Shown: positions 42,499-50,380, counted from the stretch's first letter. The stretch: DNA of 64,000 nucleotides from Pseudofrankia inefficax (GCF_000166135.1 NC_014666.1:5084001-5148000), one strand, 5' to 3'. Numbers and translations: made by a program. Notes: generated by a model not told the origin, from the letters alone.

Positions 42499-43574
42499 GA
42501 CGCGCAGTTGTCCTTCAGGGCCTGCTCGACGTAGCTGGAGTCGAGGTGGGCGGTGATCTGCGCGGCCGTCGGGACCGTGGTCACGCGGCCCTGGTCCTTG
42601 AGGAACTGCCCGGTCAGCGCGTAGGCCTTGGCGATCTCACCGTCGGCCAGCGTGCCGCCGGGCTTCTTGAACCAGGACAGCTCCTCGCTGGCCGGCACGA
42701 AGGGGATGATCTTCGTGGCGGGGATGGCCTGCGAGGCGGGCGAACCGGTCAGCCCGGAGGCCTTGGTGATGTACGTGTCCGCCTGCGGGCCGGTGCTGAT
42801 CGCCTGGGCGTGCATGATCTGGCAGACGAACTGCTGCACGACCGGGCGGTTCTTGGCCGCGAAGTCGTCGGTCACGCCCAGCACGTTGAGCGAGGGGAAG
42901 CCGAGCTTCGCGATCTCCTCGGCGGTGACGACCTGCCGGCCCGAGTTGTTGGCCTTCAGGTCGAGGGCCTGGGCGATCTCGACGTAGGCACCGTCGATCC
43001 GGCCGGCCTTGAACGCGGCCGCGACCGCCGCCTCACTCGGGAAGCCGACGACCTTGGTCTTGTCGGTGAGCCCCTGCTTGGACAGCCAGCCGCGGATCTC
43101 GAAGTCCTCCGAGGAGCCCTGGAGGTCACCGACGGTCTTGCCGGCGAGGTCGCCGTTGGCCTTGATGTCGGGGCCGACGATCAGCTGCGCGGCGTCGAAG
43201 TACTCCGCGTAGATGACCTTGAACTTGGTGTCGTTGGCGATCGCTCCGACCACCGGCGGGTTGCCGACGCCCGAGACGAACGGGAACGCGCCACCCCGCA
43301 GCTCGGCGAGGCCCGCGACGCCGGAGTCGATGGGCGTGAGCTTGATCTTCCCGTCGATCTTGCCAGCCAGGTCGGGGTTCCCCGCGACCAGCACCTCGGG
43401 ACCGACCGTGGCGCTCTGGAAGTACCCGACGCCGAGAGTCGTGCTCGCTCCGGACGAACCGGCTGAGGCCGACGACCCGGCCGAGCCGGACGAGCCCGAG
43501 GAGTCGGAGCCACACGCGGCGAGCGCCACCGCTCCGGCGGTGAGCAGGGAGATGCCAAGAAGGGTCTTGCGCAT
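42495..43574 (-). CDS. Sulfonate/nitrate/taurine-type ABC substrate-binding lipoprotein (SsuA/TauA-like)
   Basis: 359 residues. The signal peptide ends in LAAC with Cys21, then a Ser/Gly-rich linker of ~25 residues (SDSSGSSGSAGSS). The mature part is the NMT1/TauA fold: LGVGYFQSATVGPEVLVAG, LRGGAFPFVSGVGNPPVV, IYAEYFDAAQLIVGPDI, and LAGKTVGDLQGSS. The likely ligand is a sulfonate or similar anion, inferred from the neighbours. First gene of the binding protein/ATPase/permease/SsuD-like operon; a strong hairpin lies in its leader. Confidence 0.93.
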   Translation of the reverse strand: MRKTLLGISLLTAGAVALAACGSDSSGSSGSAGSSASAGSSGASTTLGVGYFQSATVGPEVLVAGNPDLAGKIDGKIKLTPIDSGVAGLAELRGGAFPFVSGVGNPPVVGAIANDTKFKVIYAEYFDAAQLIVGPDIKANGDLAGKTVGDLQGSSEDFEIRGWLSKQGLTDKTKVVGFPSEAAVAAAFKAGRIDGAYVEIAQALDLKANNSGRQVVTAEEIAKLGFPSLNVLGVTDDFAAKNRPVVQQFVCQIMHAQAISTGPQADTYITKASGLTGSPASQAIPATKIIPFVPASEELSWFKKPGGTLADGEIAKAYALTGQFLKDQGRVTTVPTAAQITAHLDSSYVEQALKDNCAS

Positions 43575-43919
43575 GAAGGGGTATCTCCAGGGTGAGGGAA
43601 GCTGAGGCCGCGCACGCGGGCCCGCACGCGCCGACAGGGGCGGCGCGTGCGGGCGGCGAACGATGGGCGTGCGGCGGACGATGTGGGGGCGATCGGCACT
43701 CGATCTGCCGGATCGGGCGCAGCTCGGCCGGCGGCTCAGCCGCCGGCCATCAACACATCGTGACGGGACAGCTGGCGCTCGTGACGTGACCGAGATCGAC
43801 GTGACGCCGACGCGTCCCCCTGAACTCAATCATCACCTTGCACACAATCCAGATCGGAATAGTGGATGTCAACCGCGCTGTTGCGGAGGAACCGGACCGC
43901 GCCGACCGAGGAGAGCGAC
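43575..43919. other. Divergent intergenic region, 345 bases
   Basis: No gene is supported between the binding-protein start and the dioxygenase start. It contains the hairpin at 43620-43654 close to the binding-protein gene, then a low-structure stretch with several GTGAC words (43775-43803), and at the right end GAGGAG for the dioxygenase. An ATG at 43866 in frame with the dioxygenase lacks a ribosome binding site. Confidence 0.7.
43620..43654 (-). promoter_or_regulatory. Hairpin in the leader of the sulfonate-type operon
   Basis: GCCCGCACGCGCC (43620-43632) pairs perfectly with 43642-43654, a 13-base-pair stem with a nine-base loop, 46-80 bases upstream of the binding-protein ATG on the same strand. 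It is not between convergent genes, so an attenuator or a barrier against upstream reading is more likely than a simple gene-end terminator. Confidence 0.6.
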
Positions 43920-44894
43920 ATGCCGAGCGTCACCGACGACCGCCGTTCACCCGCCACGGCCCAGCCAGCGGCCGCGCGAGCCTCGCGGAACGGCGCCGGC
44001 ATCCGCGGTACCACGGACAGCGCGGCCTGGCGGGTGGAGCGGCTCACCCCTCGGATCGGCGCGCGCCTCGACGGCCTGGACCTGCGGACGCTGCCGCGTT
44101 CCGGCCGGGCCGAGGAGCTGCGCACGGCCCTCGTCGCCCACAAGGTGCTGTTCGTCCCGGGTCAGGATCTCGACGCTGACGACCACGTCGCGCTGGGCCG
44201 GGCGCTGGGCGACGTGACGACCTCGCATCCGGTCGTCCCGGGAGCCGACGAGCGGCACCCCGAGATCTACGAGCTGGACAGCCACGACGGCGGAACATCC
44301 GACGTCTGGCACACCGACGTCACGTTCATGCCCCGACCGCCCATGGCGTCGATCCTGCGGGCGGTGCGGCTGCCCGACCTCGGCGGCGCCACGAACTGGG
44401 TGGACCTGGAACAGGCCTACGAGTCGCTCTCACCGGCGGTGCGCGCGCTCGCGGACGGGCTGGAGGCCATCCACGACGGGAACCGGGAGTTCGGCGAGTA
44501 CCTCGCCCACCGCCGCGGCGGCGAGGGCAACGACTGGGACGGAACCCGGGTGCGGGCCCTGGTCCCCGTCCGGCACCCCGTCGTACGGGTGCACCCCGAG
44601 ACCGGCCGGCGCTCGCTCTTCGTGAACCCGGGCTTCACCGTGCGGATCGCCGGGGTGAGCGACGCCGAGAGCCGGGGACTCCTGGATATCTTCTTCGCGC
44701 ACCTCACCCGGCCCGAGCACCTGGTTCGTCACCACTGGCGGCCGGGCGACGTCGTCCTCTGGGACAACCGGAGCACCGCCCACTACGCCGACCACGACTA
44801 CGGCGACTTCCAACGGATCATGCACCGCATCACCCTCCGCGGCGACATCCCAGTCGGCCCGGACCCCGCGGCGCGACCTTCCGCTCGAACCTGA
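43920..44894 (+). CDS. TauD/TfdA-family alpha-ketoglutarate-dependent dioxygenase
   Basis: 324 residues from the ATG that follows GACCGAGGAGAGCGAC. The iron ligands are WHTDVTF (HxD) and the distal His in TAHYADHDYG, with the 2-oxoglutarate-binding arginine in MHRITLRGD. IGARLDGLDLRTL and the SHDGGTSDVWHTD segment are TauD-like. These enzymes release sulfite from taurine or other sulfonates, or hydroxylate other compounds. Being divergent from a sulfonate-type ABC operon supports sulfur scavenging. Copy C of the dispersed repeat follows. Confidence 0.93.
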   Translation: MPSVTDDRRSPATAQPAAARASRNGAGIRGTTDSAAWRVERLTPRIGARLDGLDLRTLPRSGRAEELRTALVAHKVLFVPGQDLDADDHVALGRALGDVTTSHPVVPGADERHPEIYELDSHDGGTSDVWHTDVTFMPRPPMASILRAVRLPDLGGATNWVDLEQAYESLSPAVRALADGLEAIHDGNREFGEYLAHRRGGEGNDWDGTRVRALVPVRHPVVRVHPETGRRSLFVNPGFTVRIAGVSDAESRGLLDIFFAHLTRPEHLVRHHWRPGDVVLWDNRSTAHYADHDYGDFQRIMHRITLRGDIPVGPDPAARPSART

Positions 44895-44900
44895 CCGGGC

Positions 44901-44978
44901 TTGATCGCCGTCTTGGCCCTCGCATGGTCACAAATCCGCAGCGGTTACAGCCACGCGAGGGCCAAAACAGCGATCTTG
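44901..44978. repeat. Dispersed ~80-base inverted repeat, copy C
   Basis: Left arm TTGATCGCCGTCTTGGCCCT (44901-44920, continuing CGC) and right arm GAGGGCCAAAACAGCGATCT (44957-44976) are near-complementary with about 30 bases between. It lies between the convergent dioxygenase and acyl-CoA ligase genes. Confidence 0.8.
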
Positions 44979-44982
44979 CGTA

Positions 44983-46557
44983 TCACCGGGTGGCGGGCGA
45001 GGACGCCGCTTCGGCGCGTTGCTCGGCCCACTGGCGCAGGACGCCCTTCGAGATCTTGTCGAGGGTGGCGCGGGGCAGCTCGTCCACGAGGTAGACGTCG
45101 TGGGGGACCTTGAAGTCGGCGAGCTGGGCGCGGCACGCGGCCAGGATCTGGTCGGTCAGGTCGGTGGGCGAGGCGACGTCGGGCGCGGTGATGAACGCGA
45201 CGGGGACCTCGCCGCGGAAACGGTCCGGGCGCCCGACGACCGCGGCCGCGGTGACGCCCGCCACCGCGGCGATGACCCGTTCGATCTCGGCCGCGGCGAC
45301 GTTCTCGCCGCTGACCTTCAGCATGTCCTTGGCCCGGCCGGCGAACTTCAGCCCGCCGGTAGGCATCAGCGTGACCAGGTCACCCGTACGGAAGTAGCCG
45401 TCGAGAAACGCTTCCGCGGTGGCCTTCGGGTCGCCGAGGTACTCGGCGAACAGCGACAGTCCGCGGACGCCACGGACGAGGAGCTCCCCCGTCTCGCCCG
45501 GCGCGACGGGAACGCCGGTGGGGTCGGCGATCCGGAGCTCGTAGGCCGGGGCGGCGCGCCCCATCTCGAGCGGCTGGCCCGGGTTGTCCAGGTCGCCGGC
45601 TATCGGCGTGGTGACGACCTCGGTCATTCCCCAGGCGCTGAGGACCCGTAACCCGTAACGAGCATCGACCTGCGGGTACTCGAAGCCGAAGATCCAGCTG
45701 CGGTAGCTGTGGGCCGGCACGGGCTGCTCGGCCAGCAGCGTGAAAGGAAGCCCCAACAGGCCGGTATGGGTGCAGCCGTTGCGGACGGAGACCTCCCAGA
45801 ACCGGCTCGCCGAGAACTTCGCTACCAGCACCGTCGTCCCGCCGGCCCACAGGGTCGGGAGGAACTGCCAGCACAGCGCATGGGTGTGGAACAGCGGGGC
45901 GTAGACGAACTGGACGGCGTCCGAGGACAGCCGCCAGGTCGTCGCTCCCAGCTGCCCGGCCCACAACGCGTTCGCGTGGGTGTACAGCACCGCCTTGGGA
46001 CGGGACGTCGTGCCGGAGGTGAGCTGGACGCACAGTGGTGCTCCCGGGTCGGGGGCCCGGGTGGGCGCGTCGGCCGGATCGCCGAACAGGTCCGGCACGG
46101 TGCCCGTGGCCGGGTCTAGCGTCGCGATCCAGCCCAGCCGGGCCGCCGTCGAGCTGCCGGCGAGGCCCAGCCGTGGGTCGGTCACGATGCCGACCGCGCC
46201 GGTGATCTCGACCGCGTGGGCGAGCTCGTCCTGCGCGTACCGGGTGTTGACGTCGATCGCGACGGCGCCGAGTCGAGCGCACGCGAACCAGACCTGCAGG
46301 AAGCCGGGGCTGTTGTCCAGATGGATGATGACCGCGTCGCCCGGTCCGACGCCGCGACCGGCCAGGCCGGCGGCGGTGGCGGCGACGTCGTGGGCGAACT
46401 CGGCGTAGGTCCAGGTACGCGGCGCGCCGTCGGCCGGCTCCCAGATCAGCATCGGGTGGTCGGGGTGGCGGCGGACGCGCTCGGCGAGCACCGTCGTCAG
46501 GTCCATGCCGACGAACGGGTGCACCGGTGGCAGGGGGGATCCCGCGATTCTTGGCAT
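44983..46557 (-). CDS. AMP-dependent acyl-CoA synthetase/ligase
   Basis: 524 residues of the ANL superfamily. The phosphate loop is QLTSGTTSRPKAV, followed by the WGMTEVVTTP aromatic-TE motif, YFRTGDLV, the hinge GRAKDMLKVSGENVAAAEIE and the catalytic lysine region ATLDKISKGVLR. It adenylates a carboxylic acid and attaches CoA. It follows the nitronate monooxygenase gene by 13 bases in the same direction, so the pair is probably one transcript. The acid is not known. Confidence 0.95.
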   Translation of the reverse strand: MPRIAGSPLPPVHPFVGMDLTTVLAERVRRHPDHPMLIWEPADGAPRTWTYAEFAHDVAATAAGLAGRGVGPGDAVIIHLDNSPGFLQVWFACARLGAVAIDVNTRYAQDELAHAVEITGAVGIVTDPRLGLAGSSTAARLGWIATLDPATGTVPDLFGDPADAPTRAPDPGAPLCVQLTSGTTSRPKAVLYTHANALWAGQLGATTWRLSSDAVQFVYAPLFHTHALCWQFLPTLWAGGTTVLVAKFSASRFWEVSVRNGCTHTGLLGLPFTLLAEQPVPAHSYRSWIFGFEYPQVDARYGLRVLSAWGMTEVVTTPIAGDLDNPGQPLEMGRAAPAYELRIADPTGVPVAPGETGELLVRGVRGLSLFAEYLGDPKATAEAFLDGYFRTGDLVTLMPTGGLKFAGRAKDMLKVSGENVAAAEIERVIAAVAGVTAAAVVGRPDRFRGEVPVAFITAPDVASPTDLTDQILAACRAQLADFKVPHDVYLVDELPRATLDKISKGVLRQWAEQRAEAASSPATR

Positions 46558-46570
46558 CGTGAGTACCTCG

Positions 46571-47446
46571 CTAGGCAGGGCGCTGGGCGGGCGGGGTCGC
46601 CGGCTGGGTGAGTGCCCGCGACGTTCGGGCGCGGGCGTCGTCCCATTCGCGTTCGGTCTGGTCGACCACCTGGCTGACGGTCGTCACGGCGTCGACTCCT
46701 GAGACGGTGTGGCCGGCGCTCCCGTGCGCGGGGAGCAGGCTGGCCTTGACCCCGGTGGGCGACATGCCGACGGTGATGTCGTCGAGCCGCGCGTCGACGA
46801 CCGCCTGCCGCCACGCCGGCGACGCCCCGCCCTCAGCGGTCGCGATGAACCTGGTTCCCATGTATCCGACGTCGTAGCCGAGGGTGATCGCCGCCCACAG
46901 CGCGGCTCCGTCGCTGACACCTCCGGCCAGCACGAGCAGGCCGTCGTAGAAGCGCCGGACGGCCCGCGCGAAGGCGAACGGGTTGGCCCAGCCGGTGTGG
47001 CCGCCCGCGCCGGCGCTGAGCAGGACGAGCCCGTCGGCGCCGGCGGCCAGCGCCTTCTCGGCGTGCGCCAGCGACGCGACGTCCGCGACCACGGCGATCC
47101 CGGCCTCGCGCAGGTCGGCTACCACCCGGACCGGGCTGCCGACGCTGGTGATGACGAAGTCGACCTGGCGGCGCGCGACGAGGGCGAGGTCGTCGTCCAG
47201 TCGCCGGTTCGAGCCGTGCACGATGAGGTTCGCGGCCAACGGCCCGACCGGCCCGCTGGAAAGCGCCGACGTGGTGGCGTCGATCTCGTCGAACCAGTCG
47301 TCGAGCTCCGCGGACGTGCGGCAGTTGCTGGTCGGAAACGCACCGGCGACGCCCGCCGCCCGCGCGGCGGCGACCAGCGCGGGCGTCGAGACCTGCGTCA
47401 TCGGCGCCGCCACCAACGGCAACCGCATCCCGCTCAGGCAGCGCAC
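46571..47446 (-). CDS. Nitronate monooxygenase / 2-nitropropane dioxygenase-like FMN protein
   Basis: 291 residues, TIM barrel. LPLVAAPMTQVSTPALVAAARAAGVAGAFPTSNC starts the barrel; LSAGAGGHTGWANPF contains the catalytic-type histidine and FMN-binding glycines; VLAGGVSDGAALWAAITLGYDVGYMGTRF is the phosphate-binding end. It may oxidise nitronates or act as an enoyl reductase-like enzyme. The GTG start follows AGGAGGAGCCCA. First gene of an operon with the acyl-CoA ligase; an inverted repeat lies upstream. Confidence 0.92.
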   Translation of the reverse strand: MRCLSGMRLPLVAAPMTQVSTPALVAAARAAGVAGAFPTSNCRTSAELDDWFDEIDATTSALSSGPVGPLAANLIVHGSNRRLDDDLALVARRQVDFVITSVGSPVRVVADLREAGIAVVADVASLAHAEKALAAGADGLVLLSAGAGGHTGWANPFAFARAVRRFYDGLLVLAGGVSDGAALWAAITLGYDVGYMGTRFIATAEGGASPAWRQAVVDARLDDITVGMSPTGVKASLLPAHGSAGHTVSGVDAVTTVSQVVDQTEREWDDARARTSRALTQPATPPAQRPA

Positions 47447-47497
47447 TGGGCTCCTCCTACCGGCAGACCTCGTCTGGCGCGGTTAGAATAGCGTTTC

Positions 47498-47527
47498 AGT
47501 CTCTGAGTCGACAGCGAAACAGAGACT
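47498..47527. promoter_or_regulatory. Inverted repeat upstream of the nitronate monooxygenase operon
   Basis: AGTCTCTG (47498-47505) and CAGAGACT (47520-47527) are exact complements separated by 14 bases that include GTCGAC; each is next to a GTTTC/GAAAC word. It lies 52 bases upstream of the GTG start and may be an operator. Confidence 0.5.
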
Positions 47528-47648
47528 CCCCCTACATGCGGTGGGCGAGAGTCGGGCGCACTCCCTGGCCTGGAACGATGTTCTTACCATCGCGCGGATC
47601 AGCAGCCGGTCGCGCTCGCGGCGGCGCCGGTCATCCCGACGGCGACCA

Positions 47649-48398
47649 CTACGGAGCGTGGATCACCCGCACGTCCAGGGCGCGCACGGTCGGGTTGTCC
47701 GGGCTCGCGTCGGTGATGATCCCGGCGACGTCGGCCAGGGGCAGCACGGCGAACCGGGACGCCGCGCCGATCTTCTCGGAGCTCGCCAGCACATAGGTGT
47801 CCGCGGCCTGGCGGGCCAGCGCGCGCTTCATCGCGGCCTCGTCCGCGTCACCGGTGGTCAGCCCGACCTCGGGGTGCACGCCGGTCACGCCGAGCAGGAA
47901 CAGGTCGGCGTGCAGGCCGCGCGCGGCCTCCACGGCGGCGGCACCGCAGGCGACCATCGAGTGCTTGAACAGTCGACCGCCGATCAGATAGACCTCGACG
48001 TCCTGGTGGCCGACCAGCGCGCTCGCCACGGTCGGGCTGTGCGTCACGACCGTCGCCCGCAGGTCGAGGGGCAGCGCGCGCACCACGGCCAACGCCGTCG
48101 TGCCACCGTCGAGAATGGCCGTGCTGCCCGGTTCGATCAGCGCCGCCGCCGCGACGGCCACGCGCTGCTTGCCGGAGACCTCGACCTCCTGGCGCCCGAC
48201 GTAGTCGACGATCGCGGCGGAGACGGGCAGCGCACCGCCGTAGACCCGCTGACACAGTCCGGCCGCCGCGAGGTCACGCAGGTCGCGGCGGATGCTGTCC
48301 TCCGACAGGCCGAGCTCGGCGGCCAGGTCCTTGGCGACGATCCGGCCGTCCGTGCGCAGGCGCCCGAGGAGAAGATCGCGGCGTTGAGCAGCAAGCAT
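47649..48398 (-). CDS. DeoR/GlpR family transcriptional regulator
   Basis: 249 residues from the ATG of MLAAQRRDLLLGRL. The N-terminal winged helix-turn-helix is RIVAKDLAAELGLSEDSIRRDLRDLAAAGL, followed by RVYGGALP, the DeoR hallmark. The C-terminal effector domain (DeoRC) contains LDGGTTALAVVRALP and YLIGGRLFKHSMVACG, which binds sugar phosphates in characterised members. It is divergent from a small deoxyribosyltransferase-like gene with 49 bases between, so it probably controls that gene and itself. Confidence 0.95.
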   Translation of the reverse strand: MLAAQRRDLLLGRLRTDGRIVAKDLAAELGLSEDSIRRDLRDLAAAGLCQRVYGGALPVSAAIVDYVGRQEVEVSGKQRVAVAAAALIEPGSTAILDGGTTALAVVRALPLDLRATVVTHSPTVASALVGHQDVEVYLIGGRLFKHSMVACGAAAVEAARGLHADLFLLGVTGVHPEVGLTTGDADEAAMKRALARQAADTYVLASSEKIGAASRFAVLPLADVAGIITDASPDNPTVRALDVRVIHAP

Positions 48399-48406
48399 GC
48401 ACGTTT

Positions 48407-48432
48407 TCCCTTGTTCTTGCCGAGTTCTGCAC
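48407..48432. promoter_or_regulatory. Possible DeoR binding repeats
   Basis: On the minus strand GCAGAAC and GCAAGAAC occur as direct repeats about ten bases apart in the 49-base divergent interval. DeoR-family operators are often direct repeats of this kind. Confidence 0.4.
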
Positions 48433-48447
48433 GATACTGTCGGCACC

Positions 48448-48810
48448 ATGCTGATTCTTATCGCAGGGCCCTACCGCTCCGGCACCGGCGACGATCCCGA
48501 GGCGATGGCCCGCAACCTGGCTCGCCTGGAGGAGGCCGCCTGGCCGATCTTCCGCAGCGGCCACGTCCCGATGATCGGAGAGTGGGTCGCGCTGCCCGTG
48601 CTGCGCGGCGCGGGCGCCACCGGCCCGACCGACCCGGTCGCCGAACAGGTCATGTACCCCACCGCGCAACGTCTGCTCCAGCACTGCGGCGCCGTGCTGC
48701 GCCTGCCCGGCGAGTCCACCGGCGCCGATCAGGACGTCCGGATCGCCCAGGACCGAGGCCTGCCCGTCTACCGCCGCGTCGAGGACATCCCCGGCTACGA
48801 GGCCGCCTAG
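48448..48810 (+). CDS. Nucleoside 2-deoxyribosyltransferase-like (DUF4406) protein
   Basis: 120 residues. MLILIAGPYRSGTGDDPEAMARN is the P-loop-like start of the nucleoside 2-deoxyribosyltransferase/DUF4406 fold, and GESTGADQDVRIAQDRGLPVYRRVEDIP fits the substrate-binding glutamate/ADQDVR segment. Such proteins transfer or hydrolyse deoxyribose from nucleosides or nucleotides, but this branch is uncharacterised. The divergent DeoR regulator, which classically senses deoxyribose or sugar phosphates, supports a nucleoside or sugar role. Confidence 0.85.
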   Translation: MLILIAGPYRSGTGDDPEAMARNLARLEEAAWPIFRSGHVPMIGEWVALPVLRGAGATGPTDPVAEQVMYPTAQRLLQHCGAVLRLPGESTGADQDVRIAQDRGLPVYRRVEDIPGYEAA

Positions 48811-48875
48811 GAGTTCGCCAGTTGACGAGATCGGCCTCGCCCCAGCGGGCCGCCTCGCCGGACCCGGCCGACCGC

Positions 48876-48897
48876 CGACCTGTCCGCGGACAGGTCG
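48876..48897. terminator. Perfect 22-base palindrome between convergent genes
   Basis: CGACCTGTCCG and its exact reverse complement adjoin at the centre, with further pairing outside (GCCG.../...CGGC). It lies between the DUF4406 stop (48810) and the TetR stop (48984) and probably terminates both. Confidence 0.7.
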
Positions 48898-48983
48898 CGG
48901 CGTCGGCCGGCGTCGGAGCGGGGGTGTCGGGCCCGCCGTTCCCGTCGGCTCGGTGCCTCCGCTCCGACCGCGGCCGGGACCGG

Positions 48984-49727
48984 CTACGCGGACGGCGGCG
49001 CGTCGCCGCGGAAGCCGACCAGGCGCGCCATGGCCCGGGTGGTCTGTTCGAAGACGGCGTCGGGATCGTTGATGGCGTTGGCCATCTGGCCGAACGACTC
49101 AAGGCTGATGAACCCGAACAGCTGCGACCAGGCGGCCACCGCCCGCAGCAGCACCTCGACAGGAAGGTCGCCGAGATCGAGAGTCCCGGCGAGACGACGA
49201 AGGTCGTCCTCGGCCCGGCCGGCGCGCCGGAGCGACCAGTCGGGAGACGTCTGCTCGTCCCGCGGCCGGACGACCTGGCCGGCACGCCAGCCGGCGCCGA
49301 CGATGAGGGCCAGGCGGGTGACCACGCGCGCGGCGGGGCCCGTCGTGTCCCGCGGCGCGCGGTAACCCGGTACGGGCGAGCCGTACAGCAGTGCGTACTC
49401 GTGCGGATGCTCGGCGGCCCACTCGCGTACCGCGCCGCACACGGCGTGCCATCGCGAAAGGAACGCGCTCGGCGGCACCGCGTCGTCGGCCTGCTCCGCG
49501 CGGGCGCCGAGCGCGTCGTACGCCTCGATGATCAGAACGGTAAGCAGCTCATCGCGACTCGGGAAGTACCGGTAGACGGCGGACGAGGTCATGCCAAGCT
49601 CGCGTGCCACTGCGCGCAATGACAGTGCCGCCGCCCCGCTGGTGGCGAGGTGGCGCCGCGCCGTCTCCTTGATCTGCCTCGTCAGCTCGGCTCGCGCGAG
49701 CTCGCGGGCGGTCTGGGTCGCCGTCAT
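48984..49727 (-). CDS. TetR/AcrR family transcriptional regulator
   Basis: 247 residues from MTATQTARELARAELTRQIKETARR. The helix-turn-helix is AAALSLRAVARELGMTSSAVYRYFPSRDELLT, and the C-terminal half matches the WHG (TetR_C_13-like) ligand domain: FLSRWHAVCGAVREWAAEHPHEYALLYGSPVPGY. It is divergent from a deazaflavin nitroreductase gene; three copies of a GAGCA-N-TGCTC type palindrome lie in the interval, so it very likely represses that gene and itself. Confidence 0.94.
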   Translation of the reverse strand: MTATQTARELARAELTRQIKETARRHLATSGAAALSLRAVARELGMTSSAVYRYFPSRDELLTVLIIEAYDALGARAEQADDAVPPSAFLSRWHAVCGAVREWAAEHPHEYALLYGSPVPGYRAPRDTTGPAARVVTRLALIVGAGWRAGQVVRPRDEQTSPDWSLRRAGRAEDDLRRLAGTLDLGDLPVEVLLRAVAAWSQLFGFISLESFGQMANAINDPDAVFEQTTRAMARLVGFRGDAPPSA

Positions 49728-49769
49728 CTCAGCAGTGTGACACGTCCCGAGATCAGTGCACCGATAGGT

Positions 49770-49845
49770 GAGCACTGCTCTTGACTCGGCGGCCGCGCGC
49801 AGCCAGACTTCAAGAGAGCACTGCTCACATATCAGAGCAGCGCTC
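49770..49845. promoter_or_regulatory. Three copies of a TetR-type operator
   Basis: GAGCACTGCTC at 49770-49780 and 49816-49826, and GAGCAGCGCTC at 49835-49845, each flanked by TGA/TCA (TGAGC...GCTCA). The second and third copies are 19 bases apart, centre to centre, the first 46 bases from the second. They occupy the 158-base divergent interval between the TetR and nitroreductase genes. Confidence 0.82.
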
Positions 49846-49885
49846 ACAGTACTGGCTCGCCACCGAACGCGTGGACAGGAGAATC

Positions 49886-50380
49886 ATGATCGACATGAAC
49901 GCGCCGAGCGGCAGCGTGCCCACGGCCGGTCCGGAGCGCTATCTGCGTCCCGACTGGTTCGCCCGTCACGTCCTCAACCCGCTCGTGGCGGGGCTGACCC
50001 GGCTGGGCCTGAGCGTGTGGGGATCGAGGATCCTGGCCGTGCGCGGTCGAACCACCGGCCAGTGGCGGACGACGCCGGTCAACGTGCTGTCCGTCGCGGG
50101 AGGCGACCGCTATCTGGTCGCGCCCCGAGGACAGACCCACTGGGTCAGGAATCTTCGCGCCGCCGGCACCGGCGAGCTCAGGCTCGGTCGACGGGCGTGG
50201 ACGTTCACGGCCACCGAGGTGTCCGACGCCGACAAGCCGGCACTGCTGCGCGCCTATCTGACGCGTTGGAGGCTCGAGGTGGGGATGTTCTTCGGCGGCG
50301 TGGGTCCTGACGCCCCGGACGACGAGCTGCGCCGCATCGCGGGCGACCACCCCGTCTTCCACATCGAGTTCTTCCATTGA
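49886..50380 (+). CDS. Deazaflavin (F420)-dependent nitroreductase-family protein (DUF385)
   Basis: 164 residues. RILAVRGRTTGQWRTTPVNVL is the strong signature of the Ddn/DUF385 family (G-R-x-SG..R-x-x-P), followed by YLVAPRGQTHWVRNLRAAGTGELRLG. These split-barrel proteins use F420H2 to reduce quinones, nitroaromatics or other acceptors. The ATG follows ACAGGAGAATC. Divergent TetR control suggests induction by a toxic or xenobiotic compound. Confidence 0.93.
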   Translation: MIDMNAPSGSVPTAGPERYLRPDWFARHVLNPLVAGLTRLGLSVWGSRILAVRGRTTGQWRTTPVNVLSVAGGDRYLVAPRGQTHWVRNLRAAGTGELRLGRRAWTFTATEVSDADKPALLRAYLTRWRLEVGMFFGGVGPDAPDDELRRIAGDHPVFHIEFFH

